The notes beneath the pieces were generated by a model. The model searched no databases, was not told where the DNA came from, and saw nothing but the letters and a program-made list of their open reading frames with translations. This document shows, one piece after another, positions 33,616 to 46,269 of a DNA stretch of 64,000 nt. The first letter of the stretch is position 1. Each line of letters begins with the position of its first letter. The stretch is from Straminergon stramineum (taxonomy: Eukaryota; Streptophyta; Bryopsida; Hypnales; Calliergonaceae), in NCBI GenBank assembly GCA_963920665.1, contig OY987272.1, forward strand, positions 1,245,001-1,309,000. The letters run 5' to 3'. The translations under genes and the position numbers were made by a program.

Positions 33616-36600
33616 AGTAACTTTCTTGAGGACGACAATCTAATTTCACTATTTTGTGTAGTGATGACCTTTCAGTCATAATTAATTTGGCCAATTTTTG
33701 GATTGACATAATTATGTTGGGTCCCTTTTGCAACTTTAGGGCATCTTTGAAGCTATGACTAAAATTGAAGTCATGACTTGAATGATGGAATGAAGCCATA
33801 ATCAAAATGGTGAAACTAAGTCATGACAAAATGAAGCCACGATGAAATGGGTGAAATAAATCCACAACAAAAATGGTGCAATGAAGCTTAGAAGAAAATG
33901 GTGGAATAAAGGTTATGAAGTTAGGACAAAAATAATGGAATTTCAAATTCCTAAGACTAAAATTGAAGCTCATAGTGTCTTTTCAATTGAAGCAATTCAA
34001 AAGATTTTGAAGGAACCCAACGAGAATCTTTGAGATTCAATTAATTTACAACACAAAAGCCAAAAGAATTTGGAATTTAAACAAAAATAAAAATGGAAAA
34101 TTTTTGAGGCAAGTAGGCAACCTATGGGGGTGGCATCTTTGAAGTTTTTCAATTGACAAATATAGGATTCAACATTGAATATTGATAAATATACACCTCC
34201 AAAGTCTAGCATAGTAAGTTAATAGTTGCAAAGACATCCACATCAACACATAAAGTCTACACACATACTACTTCTTACATACTTAGAATCCTTAAAGGAC
34301 AAGCCCATTATCATTTTTCAAATTTCATTTGCAGGTACCTATGAATGAAGTTTTTTGTATTTATATTTAAAGATGTAATCAAATGTCTTCTATCAATTAT
34401 ACAAATTTTTCATTTAAAAAAAAATTGAAATTTCATTGAGTTTCTGGAATAAAAAGTGAAATAATTCTTATTAAATGTATTTGATGCTCAAAGAGTTTGA
34501 AAAATTCTCTATAGACTTATAATGTAGCATAGAACATCATACTACAAATTTTCTTATCGTATCATTAGAAAATTAGCACATCATGGTTCTAGACCCTTAA
34601 ATTCCAATGATGACATTTAGGTTGGTTCAATTAATTTTTGGAGTGACCTCTGGATTTTATGTATTGACAAATATAGGGTCACCTTTGTAACCATGGGGTC
34701 TATTTGAAGCTACAACTAAAAATAATGGAATGAAGCCAAGGTGAGAACAACAAAATTTTAAAGCCAAAATGAAAATAATTGGTCTAGGGTCCTAATCCTC
34801 CTCCTTGGTAAGTTTGAAGAAAAAAACAATTTCTTCCAACTACAAACAATGTTATCTTGAAATTTTCTATTTCAAAGTTCTCGAAATAGAGTGGGGACAA
34901 AAAGATCAATTCTTCATTGAGACACTTCCCCACAAAGTCAATACCTCACCAAATTTTACAACTAACAACATATTTTGAGAGCTATGAATAAAAGACATAA
35001 AGAATGAAAATTTGAGGCATATCAAACAAGGAGAAGTAATAGTAAATAAATTGAAATAATAAATTGAAATCACAATTAGAAGGCTCGAGAAGTTGTTTTA
35101 ATACACCACCAATCTACCACCAATTCAATACTAGTCCATTCTCAATCTACAAATGCTCATTTGATTTGAAGCACTTTCAAGTACTACAAAGCGGTCTAGA
35201 GTCCAAAACAATTTTGTTGGATGTTGGTGAACATGGCACATTCCTTAGGAATTATATGTGCAAAATTGTGCTTGATGGGGGGTAAAACAAAGGTAGGAAA
35301 ATTGCCTATACCTCAAATTTTAATACATTTTTCCCCCCTATTTCTCTTCTTTCAAAATATGTAGTTAGTTCTAAATTTGGTGGAGAATGAATTCTAAAAG
35401 AAAGGTCCAAGTGAGGAATGGACTTTTTTGTCCACGTCTCTAATTTCCAAATATTCCAAGTATTTGTCTCTTAGTATTTGCGATTGGGATTTCAAGTGAA
35501 AAATTTCCTTAGTACACAAGAAATCACCAAAAAAATACCAATTTATTTCCATTTTATTTGACCCCTTAGTATTATAGGGTGATTTAAAATAAGCCCCCAC
35601 ATTTACTTTTGATATTTTGCATACACATAACTAACAAGATGTAGTTCTCAATGTTTTAGAGGCTCAATTGGTCCTATCTTACAAGAATTGAAATAAGTTA
35701 TTTTTTCACTTCAAGTCTCATATCTTTCAATCTATATAGTCAAATGGGCAAAAAACATCCCACGCATTTCCATGATAGTACATTATTCTTGTATATAGTT
35801 GAAGTTAAAAAAAAAATCCATTTTTATTTTCAGTTTTTGACAATTTCCCTTGAAAAACGCCCCCCATTTTTCAAAGGCTAGTACATTGTCAATTTTCTAG
35901 TGGGATTGCCATTTACCTATCTTTCTATTGATTGCATTAATGTATCTATTATTGTACCCGGTGCTTCAGGTCAACAATTTTTTTTCTAAAAGTAGATGCC
36001 AAAATTGTTGGGATATCAGTTTTTTTTAAATTATTTAGAAAATAAATGAATACTTCTACTTTTAGGCATTTGCCAAATTACATTTGAAACTAGCTAGTTG
36101 CAGTTTCATTTTGTTAGACGGCAGTGAGAAAATATATGAAATAATTTCTAGATGCTAACATTTCAATAAAATTAGCCAATTTGTTTGAAGAATTTAAAGA
36201 CTGACATTAATTACCGTAATTGAATATGGAGATTGATCTTGGGGAGGCCAAAAAAACAATGCAATGCATTAGGAATTTGGCCACAAAGAACATGTAAGGA
36301 AGTCTCCCCATGGTAAGGTAACTACACCTAATTGCATTAGAAGAGATTTGAGGGCAAAAGAAGTCCGCCAATTCCCTGGAGTTCTTAGACTATAGGATCT
36401 CGCCACATCAATGATTTGATCTAGTCGAGATCATTCATTGTCAGATAATATTAATTAATTAATTATTTCATTATTATATGTTGGAATTTAAAAAAGATTT
36501 GTTTTCAACTTTTAAACATTTTTGAAATGAAAAATTATTGAAAGCAATGGCTAGTTTAGAGTTCCTAGGTAGTAAAGGGAATAGCCAGGGGAACAACCTT

Positions 36601-37789
36601 GTAATGGCCCTTCCTCGCGCTCAAATCCCCCCTAATATGTCCTGATAATTCTTAACACCTTCAAGGCTAGAGGTTCAAATTTTGAACAACATTTGAATGC
36701 AAATACATCTTCTACACAAGAAAATGCATTTTTCCATTCATCAATTTTTTTTGGAGATTCTTGTGTTAGTTCTTTAACATTTGTGTAGGATAGATTCTAA
36801 AGACTTTTCTTTGCAAATATTCTATAATTTGAAGGGATTGGTAGGTCTAGTCTTAAAAAATAATTTTCTTAGTTCAAAAAATGATCCTTTAAAAGACTTG
36901 AATAAAAAGTAAAATAAAAATCTTCAAAAAACAATATAATGAAAACTTAACATTTTGAATTTAAAGAAAAAATCTTATGAAATTCACAATACTCAATCTA
37001 CATCTCTTTTAGAAGAAATCTTAATTTTTGGATTCAAATTTGATTGGAAAATATTAGTTAGTGAAGCTCTTGATGTAACCATATGGATTTGATCTTTGGA
37101 TCATATTTTATAACTACTATTTGAGATTCATAATTAAATTATTATCTAAGTTGCATTTTATAATACATCTTCACAATTTTGAAAATTGGAACTATCCCTA
37201 GGTCCTTCAAGTTCATAACTACTAATGCATATGTGTCATCAAAAATTACTCCAAAGTCTCCATTTCTAATACAAAGAGTCACTTGGGATGAAGAAAAAAG
37301 TTAGAATATCCAATTATAGGATCTTGCATAAGACTTGTTTGAGAATATATAGAAATTTATCCCAAAACTTTTACCAATTAGATTGCAAGATATTAGTGTT
37401 CAAAGTAGCAAGATTTGTTTTTAATGAAACCTTGCCATATTACTATTATATTAGATTATTAGACTTTGAATCCTTTCCACTTCAATTTTTGTACTACAAG
37501 ATTTTGAAGCTTATATCTTTCTAGTGGATAATTGAGTTGAAAAATTTCAAAATTTTCATTTTATTTTTAATTTGTACTACTAAAAAAATATGAAATAGAA
37601 GTAGATTTAAGATGGAAGACAAAATTATTACATTAATAGTTCTAAAATGGAATAAAAACATGTCAATCCTAATGGAGAGGTTGTTGTACATGTAATCTTC
37701 ACCTGCAAACCTTTTTATTTTGAAAATTTTGAAAATTGAGTTAAAAAACAAGTCCTATACATTAATCTCTAAAGAGATGCTCTAATTGC
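33616..37789. other. AT-rich desert, no gene seen
   Basis: Only short AT-biased frames. 33.77-33.95 kb has a degenerate tandem motif (AATGAAGCCA..A.AAAATGG.TGAA). No RNA genes recognised. Confidence 0.45.
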
Positions 37790-38150
37790 ATGCACAGTTT
37801 GTAAGACTCATCAATAACTTTCACATCACTAATCCAAATGGAATGAATCAAAGCTTTTTGTATAGACATAAGTATACACTATAAGGGAAAACTACTATGA
37901 AAGATCATTTTAAATTTATTTTCTGTTGCACGGTCTCAACTATTTTGTGCTTAGGAAAGTATATTAACCTTTTCACCCAAATACCAATTGAAATAAAAAT
38001 TATATTCCTCCAAAGCTTATACATTACATTACAATATGAAATCTAGGAACCTATCCAAAATTAAAAAAAATTCATTCCAGGACTTTGAACCTTTAGAAGA
38101 TAAGTAAGATAACATTCTTCCTATTTTCAATTGTCTAATTTTTTGTTGCA
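37790..38150 (-). repeat. Family C dispersed repeat, inverted partial copy
   Basis: Reverse complement of the 30200 copy: ATAACTTTCACAT.ACT, AATGGAATGAATCAAA, CATAGACTAAA-like and the GTGATTCCAAAA-like blocks recur in reverse order. Confidence 0.55.
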
Positions 38151-39754
38151 TCTTGTAGGAAGTCAATAGAATATTCTACAATTTATTCTTGTGTATTGTT
38201 TAGACACAAAATGAATAAACTATACATATGAATTTTTTAAAGTGTTGAAAATACATATACCTCATAGTGACCCTAAACTCTCATAAATAGAGGTTGTAAA
38301 TTTAAGACAAGCATTTTAGTAGGGTTAAATTTTAGGAAGAAGATAAAATTAGGTACAATTATCTTAGGCCTACTTTGGGTAATTGCCATCTCTTAATTGC
38401 ATATCTAGCTTGTGATCAATGTTCAAAATATCATTGAAGTGTAATTTTATGAAAAATCATGTTTGGTAGTATTGCAAGCAATATGCTCTATTTTATAAAC
38501 AAAATTAGAGAAATTGATAAGGTTGTGACACCATATGCTTCTCCAAGGGACAATCATATATTTACTACTAAGGTGGGTACCCCCAAATTGTCACTTTTTC
38601 TAAATTCTTCATCTTTTTGTGGATCCCCCCCTATCTATCAACCTTCTCTTGATCATGTGTGATCGAATTTTCTTTTCACAAGAAAATTTCTACAAGTTAG
38701 GTTTAGGGGATTTTGAACAATTTTGTAGGCATTAGAGAAAGTTTGGATTCTCCAGAGGGCTGCTAAGGAGAGCCGAAGAAGACCTTGGATTGCATTTATT
38801 TTGTTTGCTCAGAAATTTTTCCTCTATTATCGCTCATTGGTGATACATCCGCATTTGTCAGAGCATTTACTAAAAATATCAATACTTAAATATAGACTCG
38901 CTTCAAACTATCTGACAGTTAAACTAAGGCATCGTGCAAGTACCCTCATCTGACGCACCCAAATAGAAAATGACGTTATACTCTTTGTCAGTCCCGATAT
39001 TCACACAAGGTGAATCTTTTTTCTGTCAGAGAATCCGCACTTCTAGTAGCTCACTAGGGCTCTTTCATATAGACTGGTTTGTCAAACTCTGGCAGCCCTC
39101 CGGAGAGTCCAAACTTTCTCTAATGGTTGAGATAGGAAATGATCAAGCAAATAGAATGTGAATTTGTTAAATTGAAGATATTCCACAAGGCAAAAATTGT
39201 AAAACATATCTTCATATAGATCTTATATCATGTCAAAAACTATGACAACTGTAGATTTTGGTTTCGGTCTGTATGGCCTAAACTACTCCTGAGTCATGAA
39301 ATTCTACTAGTTTAACAAAATTGATATTTTAGGGTGGGGCCCAAAAAACTAATATAAGTTGATAATTTATTTGTGCATGTTGCCTTGATGTGGGGTCATC
39401 TACTTGTTAATAATAGACACTTATGTATTTTTATAATAGTTCTAAAATTGTAAGTTAGTAAACTCAAGGGTTGACTCGCATTGATTAGTTTTAACCCCTA
39501 AAGAGCCAAGCTATGTTTTTTTAGCAACATAGATATTTTAGGTAGCTCACTACGAATGAATTTTGACTTTTTTTTTGAAATTTTTACACAACATATTGAC
39601 AAGGAATATCTTGAAGGCCCAACAATTTTCATAACGTTTGACTACATGATTAAAAAGTTATTGCATGATATGATGTTTCTTTCTCAACTCAAGTAGTTTG
39701 GGCAAATACGAAGAAATCACTTTTTTTTAAAACAAAAAATTGAAATTATTTTTC
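38151..39754. other. AT-rich intergenic DNA
   Basis: A fragment of family B (AGGTGGGTACCCCCAAATTGTCAC) lies at about 38571-38595. Around 38860-39150 a less AT-rich patch has GTCAGAG and CTGACA motifs in both orientations but no supported frame. Confidence 0.4.
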
Positions 39755-40424
39755 AATATCCATATATCTATGGAAGCTTTGAATCATTCCATTTTGATCA
39801 ATGAATCAAAAGTTATGAAGAGTTTAAGTTTGTGGGCGGTTATGGATTCTCTACTCTAAAATAAACTTGGAATTCTTTTATTTAGCTCAATTTTCCATAT
39901 TTTTTGAAAAAAATAGAATCATAGGATGCAAATTATTTACAACATTACGACTATTGGGATTGTAATTTTTCAATTCCATAGGGAAATTATCAACAATTTA
40001 ACTAGTACTTTGAATCATTCTCTACTTCTTTCTCATTATTATTTTTTTCCTATATGTTATACAAATCCAAATGATCTAAAGCTTTTCAAGCATGTAGTGA
40101 ACTTGCCTCGAAGAAGGAATCCAAAGAAGCACCATCATTTTGGAATTTTTTTCCCTACAAATGTGACCTAGTCAATTGGAGCTGCTCGTTTTCTTGCAGG
40201 GCTGAAAAAATGATTCTTGTCAACTCAAACGTTAATATCTAGCTATCTACATAGTGGAAATTTTTGAAATTTTTTCCACATCACCCTAAACCAACTTACT
40301 AGAAGATCCTATGGTTACATGTGTCCAAAACTCTTTTCAAAAAAATAAATTGATATTTGTACTAGAAATGGAAGTTTTGGAGCAATTTTGGTGAAAACAG
40401 AGTAAAGGAACTAAAGGGGTTAAG
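39755..40424 (+). repeat. Family C dispersed repeat, long copy left of the papain-fold gene
   Basis: About 670 bp align by eye with 43785-44425: TGGATTCTCTACTCTAAAAT, ACAACATTACGACTATTGGG, GAATCATTCTCTACTTCTTT, TTTTTTTCCTATATGTTATA, GAATCCAAAGAAGCACCA, ACAAATGTGACCT, TCCACATC..CCTAAACCAAC, GATCCTATGGTTACATGTGT and CTAGAAATGG.AGTTTT. Same orientation as the right copy. Confidence 0.8.
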
Positions 40425-40566
40425 TTAGCTTTTACATTATCTTCTATGTTAGCTTTTACATTAGCTTTTACATTAGTTTTTTTTATCTTAGCTTTTACAT
40501 TAACTTTTACATTAGCTTGTACATTAGCTTATATGTTAGCTTTTATGTTAGCTTTTACATTTTTTC
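40425..40566 (+). repeat. TTAGCTTTTACA minisatellite
   Basis: Eight to ten variants of a 12-18-bp unit (TTAGCTTTTACAT, TTAGCTTATATG, TTAGCTTTTATG) directly at the end of the family C copy and 30 bp before a TATA box. Confidence 0.85.
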
Positions 40567-40597
40567 ATGGCTTTTATCTCATTCAGTAGAGAAAAAC

Positions 40598-40606
40598 TAT
40601 ATATAG
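40598..40606 (+). promoter_or_regulatory. TATA box candidate
   Basis: TATATATAG in ACTATATATAGAGGC. Transcription would begin near 40630, giving a ~320-base leader to the ATG at 40951, possibly with a leader intron. Confidence 0.5.
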
Positions 40607-40950
40607 AGGCAATAACCACTGCATTTTATAGGGAGATATACATACATATTGAATTGAGAATAAAATACATGTGGCTGAGAAAACATATTAGAATTTTTGT
40701 ATCTTAATAGTACAAAAGACTAGGTTCTAAATTTGACGATTATGTGTGTATTGCATTCCCTGAATCAATAGTGGTGTTCTCTTTTACCTATCAAAGCAAG
40801 TATAATTGTTGGGAAACCATTTCATTTTTCTATTATTGTGATTAGATTCGATACTGAAATTAAGATTTTTCTTGATCATTAGCATTTTTGTTTCATTCAC
40901 AAACATTATTTTACTACTGACAACCAAGAGTCCCGTGAAAAGATTTCAGA

Positions 40951-41982
40951 ATGATGAACCTCATATCCCATTCTGGTGGCAAGGCAAACGAGTCTGGAAT
41001 GGGTGTCGTGAAGGCTACGAAACGGCTTAAGCATTCGTTGTCCTGGTTCACCAGTTTCTCGTCTTGGTTCCCTAGTTCCTCCTCCTGGTTCTCTAGTTCC
41101 TCGCTCATGAGTAGCAGCAGCTCACTGACGTCTTCAATTTCCCATTCTGAAATGACTTCCTCTGTCACAATTGGAGATTTTGTCATTGATGACAGGCTCA
41201 CCGTATTCCAGAATGAGGAAGTCACTCCTTTACGACTTTGGCATTACAGAGTACCCATGGACAATACTTTCGGGTTTTGCCATCACTTCGGGTTACTAGA
41301 AGTCCGCCTCCCGTTCCCGTCGAATCTGACCAACACCTTGATCTTATTCGAGAAGTTTAAAGTGAAAGATGTCGACAAACCTGCAAAGGAAGGAGGCGGA
41401 GAGGAATTATCCAAGCTAGCAGGCGGAAGGGTAGTTGTACAAATCTTCGATCAGACGCGCTTAAGACAACCCAAGACGGAGATGCTGCTGGAAGTCAATC
41501 TGGAAGGTTGCAGTAAGATTCGGATGCAAGATTTATTCGACCTTCTGACTACAGAGCATACGTTGTCATACAACTTGTGGACCAACAATTGTTGGAAGTA
41601 TGTATACGACTGTCAGAATAAAATGCTTGGCGCGTTTGCCCAACTTGCAGGTACTAGCCCCGTGTGTAAGGGTTTGTTGGAGCAAGCTCAGCAGAACTTG
41701 CGTGCTCCGAAATTGCTAAGTGATGTGTTCGACTGGAAAATCTTCACCACGTTTGCTTTGGGGGTCGTGAAGTCGATGGCAGTGAAGGGTCTGGGCACAT
41801 ATCTGGATGTGAATCGAGCCATTCTATGGAAACTGGGACCGAAGTGGATCCAAGACGTTCTTGTTGTTGTTCTGGAGCATGCACCGATAGGCACTGCTAT
41901 TTTGATCATCTTGATCTCTGTTTGGTTGCTTATGAACGTTGCCGTCGATAATAATATCCATGCCGGAAACGATTCGCGATGA
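40951..41982 (+). CDS. Intronless tail-anchored protein with a permuted papain-like (LRAT/PPPDE-type) signature
   Basis: One 343-codon frame with GC content well above its surroundings. Residues 29-62 are a Ser/Trp/Phe low-complexity run made from an imperfect DNA repeat (CCTGGTTC.CTAGTTCCTC). The core holds a histidine pair in FGFCHHFGLLEVRLPF (His111/112), strands around GRVVVQIFD, and YNLWTNNCWKYVYDC with Cys214. The order His then NNC-hydrophobic is the arrangement of circularly permuted NlpC/P60-type enzymes (LRAT, HRASLS) and of PPPDE/DeSI proteases. A 24-residue hydrophobic segment (APIGTAILIILISVWLLMNV, about 311-330) lies 13 residues from the end, so it should be a tail-anchored protein facing the cytosol, as in HRASLS/LRAT. 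Acyltransferase, phospholipase or isopeptidase activity is inference; I do not recognise an exact family. Two direct family C repeats flank it. Confidence 0.8.
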   Translation: MMNLISHSGGKANESGMGVVKATKRLKHSLSWFTSFSSWFPSSSSWFSSSSLMSSSSSLTSSISHSEMTSSVTIGDFVIDDRLTVFQNEEVTPLRLWHYRVPMDNTFGFCHHFGLLEVRLPFPSNLTNTLILFEKFKVKDVDKPAKEGGGEELSKLAGGRVVVQIFDQTRLRQPKTEMLLEVNLEGCSKIRMQDLFDLLTTEHTLSYNLWTNNCWKYVYDCQNKMLGAFAQLAGTSPVCKGLLEQAQQNLRAPKLLSDVFDWKIFTTFALGVVKSMAVKGLGTYLDVNRAILWKLGPKWIQDVLVVVLEHAPIGTAILIILISVWLLMNVAVDNNIHAGNDSR

Positions 41983-43784
41983 AGGTGATGGGAACAACGG
42001 GTTTTGTTTTATGGACAGTATCTTAATTGCCGCGCAAGCCTTCGCAGGATTGACGTGATCATGGCCGGCCTTCACTAAGCGTATAGAGTCTTGAGTTCTC
42101 CAGAATTACCGATTTCAGAAAAATCATTAGAAAATGCTACTCCAGAATATTTGGAAGAATGTTTTGTAATCGATGTACAAATGAAAGGTGTAGATTTTCA
42201 GTTGTAGATTCCATCTGTATATACGGTTAGATTCACCAATGTTATCACCAATATATATATATGTATATATGTATATATTTTTTAATTTGAAAGGAAAATT
42301 TCAAAATTCCCTCTAAATTTGATTTCAAGCAAAATATTACTTTGTCTCATTTTTTGATGTACACTTTGTTGGAGTGGATTTGAAATGAGGTTCTCTTCAC
42401 ATGGTGATTTTCTAAATTTTTTTTGTTCTTTAAATCTATGATCTCATTTTATGCAAATCTAGTTTTGAACTAGAGTCAATGCAATTTTGGTTTGGTCAAC
42501 CACTTGACATACTTCCATATTTGTAATTTTAGAAAAATAATATGTACTCTAATGCCACAAAATCCAATCATTAGGTAGGAGAACAACTTGATAATGTATC
42601 TTCACAAATTAATATGACTTTCATCCAAAAAAGAATGAAAAAGAAAAACAAGTTTCAAATAATCTAGTTGTTGTCCAAAAATTGGACGTCAAAGTGCTTC
42701 AAGGTTCATGCAACCTTTTATAAATGTGCAAGAGTAGGAGATCCAATACATCACTTTATTAAAGTTGGAATCACTTAAAACATTAAAAGTGTCCACCCCC
42801 TCATATATATTTGTTTTCAATACATTCACAAGTTCAATACATATTTTTGTATTTGAGAATGCTCTTGAACCATATTGCTTCATAGACCTCATATCTTAGT
42901 TGTAGATGTGGCAATAAAAGCTATCATTAGAGCATTCTATTTCAAAAATCTAACATTTCTTTCTTTTCTTTTAATACCTTTCAACATCCAAGACCTTTTA
43001 GGAAATTTTTCACTTCAAATGATGACAAATGGGGCAAAAAAATTTTGGTGGATGTTAGAGATGGAATAGAAAGTAGGTGGCCTAGGATCAACTAGATGGG
43101 AACTAAATAGGGCAATAGGATTTTTGGCTCTATCTTGCTTGCACAATACACACTATTTTTTTTTTTTTTTGTAGGGGGGGGGGAGGCGTTGCAATTGAAT
43201 CGTGTTTCAATTTCTCCAAAATTGAAAACAAAACTAAATAAAAATTTGTGAGCGTTTTGTCTCCACCTTTGAAATAAAATAAGCACAACTAGGGCCTTCA
43301 CATTATAATCTTTGATTCCTAAATGGGTGTCTATGCATCATCCAATTGTGCCTTCCAAGAAATGGACAATCTTGTTTTGTGAAAAATCCTAACGAATCTT
43401 AGTGTAAACTTGAAACAATTAAATCTCCCAAAGTTAGAAGTTTTAGTCAATTTTGGCCAATGCAGATTAAAAATCCAAACCTTGAAATAAAATTTAATAA
43501 AATTTGGATTCTAAATAGCCTAAGTGGTAGGACATGTCATTCCTTTTCCAAAATGGTAAAGCACTCCCTAATCAAACTTTCCTACTGAAAGTTATTTGCA
43601 AGTGAAGTCTTTCCTCTAAATTGACCTAACAAACTTCATCCATCAATTTCTATTGACCTATTGATTCAAATTTTCTTTCAAGTTCAAGGTTTAGTTTAAA
43701 GATAATCCTAGTTCCTAAAATTTTAATTTCACTAGAATTGGGTGGATGATTACTATTTTCATCCAAATCTAAATTTATTTACTC
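41983..43784. other. 3' flank and AT-rich spacer
   Basis: Microsatellite ATATATGTATATATG at 42252-42282 and T13/G9 homopolymers at 43152-43185. No gene supported; the minus frame at 42689-42892 is AT-driven. Confidence 0.45.
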
Positions 43785-44425
43785 AGATTAATGTCATGAA
43801 AGTTATGAGTTTTAGTATGTGGGTAGTTGTGGATTCTCTGCTCTAAAATGAATTTTGAAGTCCTTTATTTCATTCCATTTTCAATATTTTTGGAAAAAAA
43901 TTAAAATCACAAGATGTAGATTGTTTATTACAACATTACAACCATTGGGATTGGAGTTTTTCAATTCTATAACTAAATCCTTAACAATTTAGTATTTTGA
44001 ATCATTCTTTACTTCTTTCTACTTGCTATTTTTTTCCTATATGTTGTACACATCCAAATAATATGAATTTTTTTAGGCATGTAGCCAACTTCCCTTGAAG
44101 AATGAATCCAAAGAAGCACCACCATTTCAGACATTTTTTTATACAAATGTGACCTTATGAAGTATAGCTGCCCAGGTTTTTGCAAGGTCCCCCAAAGGAT
44201 TTTTGTCAATCTAAACTCTAACATCTTGCAATCAACATGGTGGAAATTTTAAAAAAAAATTCCACATCTTCTCAAACCAACATACCACAAGATTCTATGG
44301 TTTCATGTGTCCAAATTTATTGTTTCCAAATTTTGGTACTTATACTAGAAATGGTAGTTTTAGAAGTGTGTTTAGTTAAAACATAGTCAACAACCTTTAA
44401 GGGTTAACTACAAGCATTCATGAAT
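43785..44425 (+). repeat. Family C dispersed repeat, long copy right of the papain-fold gene
   Basis: Collinear partner of 39755-40424, ending AACAACCTTTAAGGGTTAA where the left copy ends GGAACTAAAGGGGTTAAG. Divergence by eye is about a quarter of positions, so the copies are old. Confidence 0.8.
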
Positions 44426-45194
44426 CCCAAAGGCAAATTTACTCATTGTTGACTATTTTTTGGAGACTAGTGTAAATTAAAAGTTTGTTTACATACACAT
44501 TCACAATAAGCATTATCATTTCTATAAATCCAAGAAAATATAGTCTACAACATAAAACCATGTATGAATGGCAATATTTTTCTTTCATAGCAATTTCTAA
44601 ATTCTTTGTTTCCAAAATACCAATCTCATTGAATGTGCTTTTATTAGTGCCCCACTAAATTGATTCCTTTGATCCATTGCAATTTATAAATGAGTTGTAG
44701 GTACCATAATTGGGTGTATAAATTAAAATTTCTGTTTATATCACATATTCATTTTTGGCTCATAAGCAAGATATGAATTATGTAAAAGAAATAATGGATA
44801 AATCAATAAGTAAATTAACTAATCATCTACTTTTTTGTTCACAGCTCTCTCAAATTAATTTTTGACAATTAAATGTAGCTTCAAGGCATAATTGAGTTTA
44901 TTATATATTTTTGAACATCTTTGTATGAATATTTTTCAAAATTTAATATGGGTGGATTTCAATTGATGTATAATAACATATCAAGGGTGATAAAGATGTT
45001 CCAACTTACAGCAACAAACATTGATAAAATTTTGAATGATTTCTACAAAAGGGTGTCAAAAACAAAGTCATCTACGTAGTCAACTATAAAATGTACATAT
45101 CTCACCATTTTACTTGCAAATATTTCCCAATTTTTCCTAACTAAAGATGTGCTTCTTTTCTTGTTTCACAACTTTTGAGTTCTAAGACTTTGAT
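44426..45194. other. AT-rich spacer, no gene seen
   Basis: Only short AT-driven frames. Confidence 0.4.
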
Positions 45195-45480
45195 GCTGAT
45201 CACTTTAATTTGCTCACTACACCATAAGATTGGTACACCCACCATCATCACTCTCCACATATCTCCAAAACCAATATATACCTATCTAGAAGAAACGATT
45301 TTCAGAACATCTTCCAAAAAAATCTTTGACCCTTCCTAACTTTTGCATACAGTATCCAAATGCCACGTTCTTTGTTGCGCTGGAACCTCCTTTCACTTAC
45401 CAACAAGAAAATCCATGAAAATTTGACCAGTCTAATAATAATAACAAACTAGGCACAATAGCAAAAAGTGGTGGTTTCTG
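45195..45480 (-). repeat. Family B dispersed repeat, copy 2 (inverted)
   Basis: Reverse complement of the 26185 and 57905 copies: TTGACCCTTCCTAACTTTTG, CATACAGTATCCAAATG.CACGTTCTTTG, CTTACCAACAAGAAAATC and GGCACAATAGCAAAAAGTGG. Confidence 0.8.
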
Positions 45481-45520
45481 AGGTATCCACTTTAAATAAT
45501 GGAAAGCCCATTCATTGTAA

Positions 45521-45769
45521 CGTTTTGATGACAGAGTCAAGTTTGAGGTCAATGTATGTAAAGATGTCCATTCTGCATTGCTGGGGTACGTACAGTTTGA
45601 GAAGACCCATTGTGGTGAAGAAGATTTGGTCAAATTGGTCAAAAGGTTCACAAGATCACAACTCTTTCACACTTTTAACATACTCTGCACAAGTTTTTCT
45701 GATGGAAATTTTTTCCTGCACTCAAGGAGGATGTTGACTGGGAGCTTTGTTATTGAATATAGACTCTGA
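45521..45769 (+). CDS. Coding-like fragment, possibly a terminal exon
   Basis: From 45521 a frame of 82 codons is open to TGA at 45769. Composition is protein-like (e.g. CKDVHSALLGYVQFEKTHCG, EEDLVKLVKRFTRSQLF) and clearly different from the AT-rich DNA around it. An acceptor-like TTGATGACAG ends at 45533, so it could be the last exon of a gene whose earlier exons were lost or displaced by the adjacent family B insert. The minus strand is also open over 45954-45667, with a possible membrane segment (VSSILLLVVMYILS), so the coding strand is uncertain. No family recognised. Confidence 0.3.
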   Translation, partial: RFDDRVKFEVNVCKDVHSALLGYVQFEKTHCGEEDLVKLVKRFTRSQLFHTFNILCTSFSDGNFFLHSRRMLTGSFVIEYRL

Positions 45770-46269
45770 CAGCAATAACGCGACAAAATGTACATTACAA
45801 CGAGAAGCAGAATGGAGCTCACATATTTGTTTTTTTGCTGGTTTAATACTGGGAGCTTGCTTGTGTGAGTTTGACACTCTGGGATCAAGTGCTTCACATC
45901 CTCACATTCTGATATTAACTCCTCAAGCCCCAAGCGGTTTCTGTACTTTTTCACAAGTTTGAACTTTGATTAATAGTATGCATTGAACATCAAGCTGATT
46001 ACATGATGTTGATTGTACTTTTGAACTTTCCTGCTCAATATGAACATCAGAATATGAAATTCACTTAGATATACTTCTTAGAATGTAGGGAAATGAAGTT
46101 ATAACTTTGACATGTTCAACAGGTGAGAGGCCCAAAACAAGCTCCTTGGGCCTTGAGGGGTTAAGGACCGGAGATGATGCCTTCTCTTGTCAAGATATTT
46201 GCACATATTTGTCCGGGGGTCAGGTATTGTGTAATGAAGAATGTATGCAATAAAGAATTTTTAATTTAC

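Noticed and set aside
40914..41225. Minus-strand frame with repeated Glu/Asn/Gln units
   Set aside because: Mirror of the Ser/Trp repeat at the start of the 343-aa gene; the sense frame is three times longer and has domain-like motifs.
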